From CAVRXQ01 sp963831155 (lineage in GTDB: Bacteria > Actinomycetota > Acidimicrobiia > Acidimicrobiales > Bog-793), in assembly GCA_963831155.1 (NCBI GenBank), contig CAWHOY010000007.1, positions 124,001 through 188,000 on the forward strand: a DNA stretch of 64,000 bases, given 5' to 3'. The notes beneath the pieces are model-generated. The model was not told the origin of the DNA, searched no databases, and saw only the letters and a program-made list of their open reading frames with translations. This document shows, in pieces, positions 25,562 through 34,392 of this stretch. The position numbers and the translations under genes are program-made. Numbering within the stretch: the stretch's first letter is position 1; every line of letters starts with the position of its first letter.

Positions 25562-26950
25562 TTACGCCGTCGACACGAGTGACGCCGGAGGAGTGGACGT
25601 CTTTCCCGTGTACTTCTTCACCGGGCCCGCGCCGACGTTCGTCACCTCGACACCCGTCAGCGGCGATGTGCCGACCCAACTCCCCGTCGGGGTTACGGCT
25701 TTCGGAGCGGACGGGTTCAGCTTGACGACCTCGGCGCCTTGGAAGCCGTAATGGACGCTCTTTGAATACGAGAGCGGCACGAATCCGGGCGTGACGAACA
25801 TCGCCCCGTCATTCTCGATCGCCAAGATCAATCCTTGCCGGGTCAGGTTCTTGCCGGCCGCCTTCAGCGCCTGCACGAATGAGTAGGCGAGCGCGATGCC
25901 GTACGCGGTGTTCCCGTCAAGGCCCGCCTTCTTCCACAGCGCCGGGGCGTAGTTCTGTAGCAGCTTCTTTTCGACCTTGACCCACGCATTCGAGACGTCG
26001 GACTCCGCCGGAAAGTAGGCGTCGGTGATCACGCCGTCCAACAGCCCAGAGGCGGCCGCAGCCTCCGCCGCCGTACCGCCACCCGCCTTGGTGAACGCCT
26101 CCAACAGCGGACCGACGGTCGGTGCGTCAGCACCGACGTTCGAGATCACGTACTGGGGGAAGAAGCCGATCTCTGCCGCCGGCAGCATCGCGAGCGCCGT
26201 CGCCGCGGGGATCGTCGCCATCGCGACGACTTGCGCACCGGCCGCCTTCAACGCCGCCATCTGGTCAGACAGCGGTCCGGACAGCGTCGCCGCGTCGTAG
26301 GTCTGTTGTGACACCACCGACGACGACGGAATCTCCATGTTCAATCCCTTGATGAAGTCCATGCCGAACTCGTCATCTTGGTAGAGGTAGCCGATCTTCT
26401 CGCCGGCGAAGTGGGTCTTGATGTACGCGCCGAGGATTTTCCCCTCAACCGTGTACGGCGGCTGCCAGCCGAAGCTCTCGGGGTACTTCGGATTGCTCCA
26501 GCAGTTGCACCCCGACTCGATGAACAGCTGCGGCACCTTTTGCGAGTTCAGGTACCCCTGCACCGCCGCCTGCGTCGGGGTCCCCAGCGATCCAACGTCG
26601 GCGAAGATGTTGTCCTCGAGGACGAGCTTGCGGGTCAGCGTCGCCGTATTGGCGGGGTCGTACGCGTCATCGAGATACGTGTAGTGGATCGTGCGCCCGT
26701 ACACCCCGCCGTGCGCATTCACCCAGTCGAAGACCGCGTCCATCGCCGGTGCGATCTCGTCGTATCCCGGAGCGGCCGGCCCCGTCAGTGGGACCGTCGC
26801 GCCGATACGGATCGACGCCGGCGTGACGCCCGGCGTCGACGATGCCGTAGCCGTGCTCGTCAGCACCGTTGCCGACAGCGCGGCCACCATGGCGCCAACC
26901 ACGAGCACCCGCGCCAAATTGCCGATCAATTTGGCTCTTGTCTGTCTCAT
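25562..26950 (-). CDS. Branched-chain amino-acid type ABC substrate-binding protein
   Basis: Secreted solute-binding protein of 462 residues, the receptor of the liv-type importer encoded upstream. A signal peptide (MRQTRAKLIGNLARVLVVGA, then VAALSATVLTSTATA) precedes a Peripla_BP_6 domain starting IRIGATVPLTGPAAPGYDE. There is no lipobox, so it may be released or held by another means. The ATG at 26950 has AAAGGAGC at the right spacing, one of the best ribosome-binding sites in the window. The ligand may be an amino acid or an aromatic or aliphatic acid; the catabolic neighbours favour the latter. Unusually it is the last gene of the importer operon. Confidence 0.85.
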   Translation of the reverse strand: MRQTRAKLIGNLARVLVVGAMVAALSATVLTSTATASSTPGVTPASIRIGATVPLTGPAAPGYDEIAPAMDAVFDWVNAHGGVYGRTIHYTYLDDAYDPANTATLTRKLVLEDNIFADVGSLGTPTQAAVQGYLNSQKVPQLFIESGCNCWSNPKYPESFGWQPPYTVEGKILGAYIKTHFAGEKIGYLYQDDEFGMDFIKGLNMEIPSSSVVSQQTYDAATLSGPLSDQMAALKAAGAQVVAMATIPAATALAMLPAAEIGFFPQYVISNVGADAPTVGPLLEAFTKAGGGTAAEAAAASGLLDGVITDAYFPAESDVSNAWVKVEKKLLQNYAPALWKKAGLDGNTAYGIALAYSFVQALKAAGKNLTRQGLILAIENDGAMFVTPGFVPLSYSKSVHYGFQGAEVVKLNPSAPKAVTPTGSWVGTSPLTGVEVTNVGAGPVKKYTGKTSTPPASLVSTA

Positions 26951-27019
26951 GTCTGCTCCTTTGTTTTTCTCTGCATCTCGACACATCGCTGTGTCCGTCA
27001 CGATTCCTTGCGATCTCTG

Positions 27020-28126
27020 TCAATGACGATCTGGGCGTGTCGCATTGAGGAGGTGAGCCGCTGGTCTTGCGCTTCGGGAACGCAACCAAAGCACCGACGC
27101 TTGACTCCACAGCTTGCGGAGACCTCCTTGAATGCCGGAAGGAAGGGCGATCATCACCACGATCAAGACTGCGCCGAAAAAGATAGTGGCGAGGTACGCG
27201 TTTGCCCCGCTCCCGAGACTGAAGTGCGAAGAGAGGGATGTCGACCACTGCGGGACGTACACCAACAGGACCGCACCCCACACCATCCCGACGAGACTCC
27301 CACTGCCGGCGATCACCATCGCGGCGAGTAACTGAATGGAAAGTGTAAGCGGGAATTCCCCCGTACTCACGACGCCAGTCGATAACGCGAGGAATGAACC
27401 GGCCAGCCCGGCACACGCCGCGCTGACAACGAAGGCAGTGACCTTGGTCCGCGCGACATGCACACCCGCGAGGGCCGCCGCGACTTCGTCATCGCGCACT
27501 GCGCGAAAAGCACGACCAAAACGGCTGCGAAGCAGGTTGGCCAAGAAGACGAGCGTCAGCAACGCTCCCGCCATTTCGATCCACGCCAACCACTGATACG
27601 AATTGATCGAACCAGGCGCGGTCGGCACCGTCGTCGTGAGGCCTTGATCGCCGCCGAAGACGCTGTTCCATTTGTCGGCGATCGGAGGAAGCGCCAAGGC
27701 GACGAGCAAGGTCATACCGGCGAGATACGGACCCTTCAACCGGGTCGCCGAGACCCCGACCAAAAGGCCCAACACGGCGGCCGCTCCGATTGAGATCAAC
27801 AGTTCAAGAATGAAGTTGATCTGTGTGTGGGTCATGAGAAGCGCCACGGTGTATGCGCCAACGGCCATGAAGGCTCCGTTGCCGAGCGAGATCTGACCGC
27901 TGACGCCGGTGAGCACACTCAGTCCGGCCAGCGCGATCGCGTACAAGGCGATCTCCCCCGCCAAGTAGTCGTTGTATTGGCTCAACGCGTTGGTGACGAA
28001 GTACAAGATCGCAGCGCCGCACAACGCCAGCGTCAGGTGTCGAATCAGGGGCTGCTGGGCGAGAAGGGTCCAACGTCGCCGCCGAGCGCGACCACCGCTC
28101 GAGGGTGCGAGAGCGACGTCGGTCAA
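27020..28126 (-). CDS. livM: Branched-chain amino-acid type ABC permease LivM
   Basis: Membrane permease of 368 residues with about nine to ten hydrophobic helices. The LivM family segment GVSGQISLGNGAFMAVGAY and the cytoplasmic loop RAVRDDEVAAALAGVHVARTK (ATPase coupling) are clear. It follows livH by only 1 bp and precedes the binding-protein gene, so the four or five importer genes form one operon. The C-terminal region is rich in basic residues and may lie in the cytoplasm. Confidence 0.85.
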   Translation of the reverse strand: MTDVALAPSSGGRARRRRWTLLAQQPLIRHLTLALCGAAILYFVTNALSQYNDYLAGEIALYAIALAGLSVLTGVSGQISLGNGAFMAVGAYTVALLMTHTQINFILELLISIGAAAVLGLLVGVSATRLKGPYLAGMTLLVALALPPIADKWNSVFGGDQGLTTTVPTAPGSINSYQWLAWIEMAGALLTLVFLANLLRSRFGRAFRAVRDDEVAAALAGVHVARTKVTAFVVSAACAGLAGSFLALSTGVVSTGEFPLTLSIQLLAAMVIAGSGSLVGMVWGAVLLVYVPQWSTSLSSHFSLGSGANAYLATIFFGAVLIVVMIALPSGIQGGLRKLWSQASVLWLRSRSARPAAHLLNATRPDRH

Positions 28127-28127
28127 C

Positions 28128-29006
28128 TCAGACCTGCCGCGCGGCGGGCCGAGCGAAGATCCCCTCTGGCCGCGCCATCAGTGCGACCATCAACAACACC
28201 AACGCTCCGAGGGGCTCAAGACCGGATCCCAGATAGCCACCGACGTAGGAGATGCACAGCCCCGTGACGAGTCCCCCGATCAGGGCACCGACCGGACTCT
28301 CGAGCCCCCCGATCACCGATGCCGTGAACGCGTAGATGAGAACAAGATCCATGTAATAGGGCCCGAAAGAGCTCGTCGGTGCCGTCAAAAGACCGGCCAA
28401 CGCGCCCGCCACCCCGGCGAGCGCCCAGCCGAGCGTGAGCAGGATGCCGACGCGCACCCCGAGCAAGCGGGAGATCTCTCGGGCGAAAGCCGACGCCCGC
28501 ATCCGAAGGCCGAGCGTCGTCGCCCTGAACAACACGAGCATCGCGCCCATCAGCAAAAGGACCGCTACCAAGATGAAGACGTCGAAGTGTGAAAAGGCGA
28601 TTCTCGTGTGACCGACAACGAGACCGCTCTGCGAGTACGCGGCGGGAAAGCCGCGGCTCGAGTTGCCGTAGACGGCGCCGGCAATTCCTTCGAGCACGAC
28701 TAACAGTCCGATCGTCACGATCACCGGGTTGAGCTCGGACTTACCCGCGAAGGGACGGATGAGGACGCGCTCGATGAGCGCCCCCATGACAAAACCGATC
28801 GCCAGCACCGCGACGAACGCCCACCAGTACGACAGACCCTGATCGAGAAGGCTCAAGGCGATGAACGTCGTCATCATTCCCATCGCCCCTTGCGCGAAGT
28901 TGATGATCCTCGTCGCGCGATAAATCAACACGAGCGCCAGCGCGAGCGAAGCGAAGATCATTCCTTCGGTGAGACCATTCAACGTGTAGTTGATGAACAG
29001 GCTCAC
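28128..29006 (-). CDS. livH: Branched-chain amino-acid type ABC permease LivH
   Basis: 292-residue permease with seven to eight hydrophobic helices. It starts with the family motif LTEGMIFASLALALVLIYRATRIINFAQGAMGM-like sequence (near residue 10), and the ATPase-coupling loop is FRATTLGLRMRASAFAREIS. It is placed between livF and livM with gaps of 9 and 1 bp. Together with LivM it makes the transmembrane pore of the importer. Confidence 0.85.
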   Translation of the reverse strand: MSLFINYTLNGLTEGMIFASLALALVLIYRATRIINFAQGAMGMMTTFIALSLLDQGLSYWWAFVAVLAIGFVMGALIERVLIRPFAGKSELNPVIVTIGLLVVLEGIAGAVYGNSSRGFPAAYSQSGLVVGHTRIAFSHFDVFILVAVLLLMGAMLVLFRATTLGLRMRASAFAREISRLLGVRVGILLTLGWALAGVAGALAGLLTAPTSSFGPYYMDLVLIYAFTASVIGGLESPVGALIGGLVTGLCISYVGGYLGSGLEPLGALVLLMVALMARPEGIFARPAARQV

Positions 29007-29015
29007 GGTGACTCC

Positions 29016-29723
29016 TCAGAACCCTAGGTAGTGGTGACGCATCTTGCTGTCGCTTGCGAGAACGTCGGCGGAATCGGACGCCACGACCTCGCCCAAGTTG
29101 AGCACGACGGCGTGACGAGAGACTGAGAGTGCGCTACGGGCGTTCTGTTCAACGAGTACTACCGTCATGTCGGAACCTGCCGTCTGCTCCACCAACAACG
29201 CCATCAGTTGCGCGGCGATCAATGGCGCGAGCCCCAACGAAGGTTCGTCGAGCAGGAGAAGTCGCGGGCTCGTGATCAACGCTCGCCCGACGACCAGCAT
29301 CTGGCGCTCTCCACCCGAGAGCACCGACGCACGGTTGTTGCGGAACTCGCCCAACCGCGGGAACAGCTCGAACGTTTTCTCAATCGCAGCGCGGCGTTCG
29401 CGCCGCCCCATACGCCACAGGGTGGCGACGCGCAGGTTCTCCTCGACGGTGAGTTCCTCGATGATCCCCCGCCCTTCCGGCACGTGGGCAACGCCCCGGC
29501 GCGCGATGTTCTCCACCGACCTTCCCAACAACTCTTCTCCTACGAATCGGACCGAGCCGTCGCGCGGCTTGGTCAAACCGCTGATCGTGCGGAGCAGCGT
29601 CGTTTTGCCCGCTCCGTTCGCGCCGAGAACCGCGGTGATCGCTCCCTCGTCAGCGATGAATGACACCGATCGGAGAGCGTTCACGGCGCCGTAGGAGACG
29701 CTGAGGTCCTTTACCTCAAGCAT
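29016..29723 (-). CDS. livF: Branched-chain amino-acid type ABC ATPase LivF
   Basis: Importer ATPase of 235 residues. Walker A GANGAGKTT begins near residue 33, the signature is LSGGERQM, and Walker B is LLLLDEPSLGLAP. The ATG at 29723 overlaps the livG stop by 8 bp and matches the family start (MLEVKDLSVSYG); a longer frame begins 35 residues earlier but would read through livG. The LivF subgroup is recognised by HVPEGRGIIEELTVEENL, while LivG is recognised by its longer insertion. Confidence 0.85.
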   Translation of the reverse strand: MLEVKDLSVSYGAVNALRSVSFIADEGAITAVLGANGAGKTTLLRTISGLTKPRDGSVRFVGEELLGRSVENIARRGVAHVPEGRGIIEELTVEENLRVATLWRMGRRERRAAIEKTFELFPRLGEFRNNRASVLSGGERQMLVVGRALITSPRLLLLDEPSLGLAPLIAAQLMALLVEQTAGSDMTVVLVEQNARSALSVSRHAVVLNLGEVVASDSADVLASDSKMRHHYLGF

Positions 29724-30558
29724 CGCCAGGCTCTCGCGAACTCGCGGCAGGTGAGGAAAGGTCGGTTCCGAGATATGCGGTCGCCACCTCGGGATCGGTT
29801 CGAATCTCCGCGGGCGTGCCATCTGCAATCACCCTGCCGAAGTTCAGAACGACGACGCGGTCGCAAACGGATGTGACGAGATCCATGTGATGCTCAACGA
29901 GGAGTATTCCCATCCGTGGAGTCAGGTTCTTGATCTCGGTGACTAACTCATCCATCTCACGATTCGAAAGCCCACTTGCTGGCTCGTCGAGCAGCAGCAT
30001 CCGTGGCGCGGCGATAAGGGCGCGGGCGAGGGCGGCGCGCTTTTGGATGGCGTATGGCAGCGCGATCGGCAGTTGCTGCGCGTAGGTACCAATGTTGAGA
30101 ACGTCGAGCAGCTCGCGGGCCTCTCTGGCGAGGCGGCGCTCTTCCCGACTTGAGCGCCATATGCCGAGCATCGCCGAACCGATGTCGGACCGAAGACGAG
30201 CTTGCGCGCCGAGCATCACATTCTCGAGAACCGTCATCCCACGACAGAGTCCAATGCCCTGAAGAGTTCTGGCGATGCCGATCTCGTTCAGGTCGTGCGG
30301 ATGGTGGCGATGAAGCGCTAACCCGTTGAAAGTGATGTCGCCCGAAACCGGACGGATGAAACCGCAAATCGCGTTGAACAACGTCGTCTTGCCGGCACCG
30401 TTGGGCCCGATGAGCCCGACGATCTCGCCTTGATTTGCCGACATCGACACATCGTCCAGCGCGAGTAGACCACCGAACTCGACGCTGAGTCCGTCGACAA
30501 CGAGCATCGCCTCATCGATTTTCGTGCGAGCCTCGGATTGCAACGCGACCGACATCAT
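29716..30558 (-). CDS. livG: Branched-chain amino-acid type ABC ATPase LivG
   Basis: Importer ATPase of 280 residues. Walker A GPNGAGKTT, Walker B MLLLDEPASGLS and the D-loop/H-loop ILLVEHHMDL are intact. The signature motif is atypical: ALPYAIQKRAALAR replaces the usual LSxGxQ, as happens in many LivG-type proteins (LPYGxQR). It is the first gene of the livG-livF-livH-livM-binding-protein operon. Two adjacent ATGs (30556-30558, 30553-30555) are possible starts. Two inverted repeats lie just upstream. Confidence 0.85.
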   Translation of the reverse strand: MMSVALQSEARTKIDEAMLVVDGLSVEFGGLLALDDVSMSANQGEIVGLIGPNGAGKTTLFNAICGFIRPVSGDITFNGLALHRHHPHDLNEIGIARTLQGIGLCRGMTVLENVMLGAQARLRSDIGSAMLGIWRSSREERRLAREARELLDVLNIGTYAQQLPIALPYAIQKRAALARALIAAPRMLLLDEPASGLSNREMDELVTEIKNLTPRMGILLVEHHMDLVTSVCDRVVVLNFGRVIADGTPAEIRTDPEVATAYLGTDLSSPAASSREPGDA

Positions 30559-30566
30559 CGATGTCT

Positions 30567-30621
30567 CGAGCGCAAGAACCGCGCTCGCTTACGAGACCGA
30601 ACCGCGGATCCGAGATCCGCG
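30567..30621. promoter_or_regulatory. Two inverted repeats upstream of livG
   Basis: First repeat: CGAGCGC (30567-30573) and GCGCTCG (30581-30587), 7-nt loop. Second: CGCGGATC (30603-30610) and GATCCGCG (30614-30621), 3-nt loop. Both are perfect. The second could terminate the acyl-CoA ligase transcript, which runs toward livG, or either could be an operator for the importer operon. Confidence 0.5.
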
Positions 30622-30670
30622 AGTGGCACTCGACACGCTCCCCACTTGCCCAGCACGATTCGCCGACCAG

Positions 30671-32272
30671 CTATGAAATCGGCGACGGCGCGGCGACGAA
30701 CTGTTCGCGCAGCGCTGTCTTGCGGTATTTGCCCACTGCGGTCTTTGGTATTTCGGTCATGAACTCGAAACGATCCGGCAGCTGCCACTTTGCGAAGTGC
30801 GGAGCGAGGAACTCGCGTAGCTCGTCGGCGGTCGCCGAAGCTCCCGGCTCGAGCACGACCGCGGCGAGCGGGCGCTCCTGCCAAGTCTCGTCTGGGATCG
30901 CGATCACCGCCGCCTCGGCGACTGCCGGATGAGCGATCAATGCGTTCTCGAGGTCGACCGACGAGATCCATTCACCGCCCGATTTGATGATGTCCTTCGC
31001 GCGATCTTTGATCTGGACGAAGCCACGTGGATGCATCGAGACGATGTCACCGGTTCTAAACCATCCGTCGTCGGTCCAGCGGTCGGCCTGTTCGGCGTCG
31101 TCGTAGTAGGACGCGGCGACCCATGGACCGCGCACTTCGAGTTCGCCCATCGTTTCCCCGTTCCAAGGGACATCTTCGCCTCCGTTACGGGCGCGGACTT
31201 CCACAAACGGCAGCGGCAGGCCGGCCATCGCCGCAAAGTCGTACTGGGTCTCTTGATCTGCGTTGCGGAGGTCGCCGATGAAATCCGTGGTCGAAGCGAC
31301 GGGCGACGTCTCGGTCATCCCCCAACCCTGCACGACGGTAAGGCCATGACGCTCCTTGTAGGCGGTGATCATCGCCCGCGGTACCGCGGCACCTCCGACG
31401 AGCATTCCGCGCAGGCGCGAGAGATCCCATCGATCTGGTTCTGCGTCGAGCAGGCGCAGCATCCCGAGCCAGATCGTCGGCACTCCCGCCGTCCACGTGA
31501 CACCTTCGCTGGCAAGGTCGTCGAGGAGGCTCTCGGGATCGAGGTACTGCCCCGGCAGGACGAGCTTGGATCCGAGCATCGTCGCAATGTACGGGTAGCC
31601 CCAGGCGTTCACGTGGAACATCGGCACGACCGGCAGGATCGTGTCCGCCTCTTGGAGACCGAGGCCGAGCGGCGCGAGCGAGGCGACCCCGAGTGCGTGC
31701 AGGATCGTCGAGCGGTGCGAATAGACGACCCCCTTCGGCCGGCCGGTCGTGCCACTCGTGAAACACATCGCCGCGGCTTCGCGCTCGTCGAGATCGGGGT
31801 CTTGCCATTCGTCCGGGTCTGCCGTTGCGAGCAACTCTTCGTACGAGTCCTCGACGACAAAGACGTGCTCGAACGAAGTCTGGTCGCGGATCCGTTCGTA
31901 AAGCGGCAACGCCGATCGGTCGACAATGAGGACGCGGTCGCCAGCGTGGTCGGCAATGTACGCGACGTCGTTCGGGTGCAAGCGCAGATTGATCGTGTGC
32001 AGGACGAAGCCTCCACACGGCACGCCGAAATACGCCTCGAGATGCTGGTGGTGGTTGAAGCAGAGCGTCGCAACCCGGTCACCACGTTCAAGCCCCAGTG
32101 CTCCGAGCGCCACCGCGAGCTGCTTTGACCGTCGCACCATTTCTTTGTAGGTGTAGCGATGGAAGCTCTTGTCGGGCAGGCGGCTGACGACCTGCTTGTC
32201 GCCGAAGAACGTTTCGGCGCGCCGCAGCAGCGGCGGCAACGTCAACTGGAAGTCCATCATCTGGCCGTTCAC
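30671..32272 (-). CDS. Acyl-CoA synthetase (AMP-forming), medium/long-chain type
   Basis: Activates a carboxylic acid to its CoA thioester through an acyl-adenylate. ANL-family motifs: MCFTSGTTGRPKGVVYSH (P-loop), GWGMTETSP and DGWFRTGDIVSMHPRG. The hinge and catalytic lysine near the C terminus (KTAVGKYRKTALR) are present. Length 533. The GTG at 32272 is taken as the start because GGAGG (32281-32285) sits 8 nt upstream; the ATGATG four codons later is an alternative. It lies between a broken acyl-CoA dehydrogenase and the importer operon, suggesting it activates the imported acid. Confidence 0.85.
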   Translation of the reverse strand: MNGQMMDFQLTLPPLLRRAETFFGDKQVVSRLPDKSFHRYTYKEMVRRSKQLAVALGALGLERGDRVATLCFNHHQHLEAYFGVPCGGFVLHTINLRLHPNDVAYIADHAGDRVLIVDRSALPLYERIRDQTSFEHVFVVEDSYEELLATADPDEWQDPDLDEREAAAMCFTSGTTGRPKGVVYSHRSTILHALGVASLAPLGLGLQEADTILPVVPMFHVNAWGYPYIATMLGSKLVLPGQYLDPESLLDDLASEGVTWTAGVPTIWLGMLRLLDAEPDRWDLSRLRGMLVGGAAVPRAMITAYKERHGLTVVQGWGMTETSPVASTTDFIGDLRNADQETQYDFAAMAGLPLPFVEVRARNGGEDVPWNGETMGELEVRGPWVAASYYDDAEQADRWTDDGWFRTGDIVSMHPRGFVQIKDRAKDIIKSGGEWISSVDLENALIAHPAVAEAAVIAIPDETWQERPLAAVVLEPGASATADELREFLAPHFAKWQLPDRFEFMTEIPKTAVGKYRKTALREQFVAAPSPIS

Positions 32273-32444
32273 GTCGTGAACCTCCGTCGAAGTTGCATGC
32301 GCGATGCACCGCACCCGGTTCGGCGCGCGAACGGAGGCCCACACCGCCGCCCGGACGACTCCCGTGCCATCGACCGAATCGAGCCTTCGATCTCCTCGGC
32401 GATCGAGCGGTGGCGGCGTCCCGTCGGATCTGCTCCCTGCGTCG

Positions 32445-33276
32445 CTAATCGAGGAGCGCGTTTGCGATCTGCGCTCGGTGGTACTGGGCGTAGCCGCCGA
32501 ACGCCTGGATCCACAACGCCCGCTTGTAATAGCGGTGCAGCGGGTTCTCCCAGGTGAAGCCCATCCCGCCATGGACTTGGATCGATCGTTCGCACGCCGC
32601 GACGGCAGCATCGGCCGCATAGCTCTTCGCCGCAGCGGAAGCGACCCGGGCGTCCTCGTCTCCTTCGGCGACGCACCACGCGGCCCAGTACGCGAGCGAG
32701 CGGGCGAGCTCGGTTTCGCGGAAGGTGTCGGCGAGCTTGTGGGAAACCGCCTGATACGTGCCGATCGGCTTGCCGAATTGCTCCCGTGACTTCGCGTGTT
32801 CGACCCCGAGTTCGAGCGCCCGCTGCGCGATGCCGACAGCCTCGAGCGCGAGCGCGGCGAGCGCGCGATCTCGAATGCGCTGCCGCGAGGGCGGCGTCGT
32901 TCACGACCACCACTTCGTCGACGAGGTCGCGGTCGGGAGTCGGAAAGTCGGCAAGCTCCGCTGTGTAGGTCCTTTCACCGGCGGCGACTTCGCCTTGGCG
33001 CTCCGGGCTGAGTGCGGGGAGGGCGAGACCGATCGTCGCGAAGTACGGACCCCGATAGAGCGCACGGCCGATCTCCTCGAATAGCACCGCCTCCTCGAGG
33101 AAGGTCAGGCCCGCTCCCCCCCGTGCTTCCGGCACCGAGATGCCGGTCCAGCCCAGCTTGGCGATCTCCTGCCACGAGTTTTTGTCCCATGCGCCGTCGC
33201 TCGGAAAATGGTCCTCGAGGTAGCGGCGCGCCTCTCGGCGCAAGTGCTCTTGTTCGTCGGTGAAGGCGAACTCCAT
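32445..33276 (-). pseudogene. Broken acyl-CoA dehydrogenase (internal deletion plus frameshift)
   Basis: An acyl-CoA dehydrogenase in two frames. The N-terminal domain begins at ATG 33276 (MEFAFTDEQEHLRREARRYL), sharing one base with the stop of the upstream dehydrogenase (TGATG). It reads in frame to about 32880 (DLVDEVVVVNDAALAAA). The C-terminal domain continues in another frame from about 32875 (RIRDRALAALALEAVG) to the TAG at 32445 (AQIANALLD), with IQVHGGMGFTWENPLHRYYK intact. The two parts add to about 277 residues, against about 380 usual. The middle beta domain, which binds FAD and substrate, is mostly missing, so a single sequencing error cannot explain it. Confidence 0.7.
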
Positions 33277-34370
33277 CAGCGCGACCTCGGCAAGCCGAGC
33301 ACGCGCTCGGCAACGATGCTGCGCAGGATCTCGCTCGTCCCTGCTTCGATCGTGTTCCCGCGGCTGCGCAGTTGCTGGTAGCGCCAGTAACCGTCGTCTT
33401 CGCCGCCGAGAATCTCCATCGCCAGCTTCGTCAGTCGCTGGTTCTGCTCCGACCAGTGCAGCTTCGCGATCGAGCCCTCGGGCCCCGGCATTCCCTTCCC
33501 GATCAGCGCCGTCAGCGCGCGGTAGTTCGTGAACTTGAGAGCCTGCAGCTCGATCCATTCCTGCGCCACCCGGTCGCGGATGAGCGGGTCGTCCTTCGCA
33601 CGTGCCTTGGCCAGGGTGACGAGCCGGCGCACCTGCGCGTCAAGCACACCGGTGAGGGCGATGCCGAAGGTTCCCCGCTCGTGCAACAGGGTCGTCATCG
33701 CGACCTGCCAGCCGCCGCCGACCTCTCCGAGGAGGCTCTCGCGCGGCACTTCGAAGTCGGTGAAGAAGATCTCGTTGAACTCCGATTCACCGGTGATCTG
33801 ACGCAGCGGCCTCACCTCGACGCCCGGCGCGTGCATGTCAGCAATGACATACGTCAGCCCCGCTTGGCGCTGTGACTCGGGGTCGCTGCGACCGAGGAGA
33901 ATGCAGAAATCGGCGAGGTGCGCAAACGACGACCACACCTTCTGACCGTTGACGAGAAAGTGGTCGTCCTTCGGCTCGATGCGCGTGCGGACCGAGGCGA
34001 GGTCGGAGCCGGCGCCCGGCTCAGAAAAGCCCTGGCACCAGATTTCCTCCGCGGAGAGGATCGTCGGCAGATACCGCTTTTTCTGCACCTCGCTGCCGTG
34101 GAACATGATCGTCGGGCCGGCCATGCCGACCCCGATCGGGTTGGAGTGATTCGGCGCCTCGGCGAGCGCGAACTCCTCGAGGACGATCGCCTGGTGGCCG
34201 TACGGCTTTCCGCCGCCGCCGTACTCGATCGGCCACGTGACACCGGCGTAACCGGCTTCGTGCATTTTGCGGCTCCACTCGCGGTCCGACCCCGCCGGCA
34301 GGTTCGCCGCCAGCCATTGGCGCACCTCGCCGCGAAAGGCCGACTCTTCTGGGGTGTCCCGGAGATCCAC
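33276..34370 (-). CDS. Acyl-CoA dehydrogenase (large, FadE-type subunit)
   Basis: FAD-dependent acyl-CoA dehydrogenase, 364 residues, alpha,beta-dehydrogenating an acyl-CoA. Motifs: WPIEYGGGGKPYGHQAIVLEE, GFSEPGAGSDLASV (FAD/substrate), VNGQKVWSS and the C-terminal TIEAGTSEILRSIVAERVLGLP. It resembles one subunit of the heterotetrameric FadE pairs used on steroid or side-chain CoA thioesters, whose partner gene lies next to it; here that neighbour is the broken gene. GTG start at 34370 is 6 nt behind TACTGT, in the 22-bp gap after the alcohol dehydrogenase gene. Confidence 0.8.
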   Translation of the reverse strand: MDLRDTPEESAFRGEVRQWLAANLPAGSDREWSRKMHEAGYAGVTWPIEYGGGGKPYGHQAIVLEEFALAEAPNHSNPIGVGMAGPTIMFHGSEVQKKRYLPTILSAEEIWCQGFSEPGAGSDLASVRTRIEPKDDHFLVNGQKVWSSFAHLADFCILLGRSDPESQRQAGLTYVIADMHAPGVEVRPLRQITGESEFNEIFFTDFEVPRESLLGEVGGGWQVAMTTLLHERGTFGIALTGVLDAQVRRLVTLAKARAKDDPLIRDRVAQEWIELQALKFTNYRALTALIGKGMPGPEGSIAKLHWSEQNQRLTKLAMEILGGEDDGYWRYQQLRSRGNTIEAGTSEILRSIVAERVLGLPRSR

Positions 34371-34376
34371 GGCGAA

Positions 34377-34382
34377 ACAGTA
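34377..34382 (-). promoter_or_regulatory. -10 box, leaderless promoter of the acyl-CoA dehydrogenase
   Basis: TACTGT on the minus strand, 6 nt before the GTG of the dehydrogenase. It lies in a 22-bp gap inside a same-strand run, so the gene may have an internal promoter. Confidence 0.45.
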
Positions 34383-34392
34383 CGCGATCGCC

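Noticed and set aside
32269..33558. Single 429-codon open frame as one dehydrogenase
   Set aside because: Only about 130 residues from ATG 33276 match a dehydrogenase; sequence before is antisense to the next gene and sequence after is frame-shifted Arg-rich peptide.
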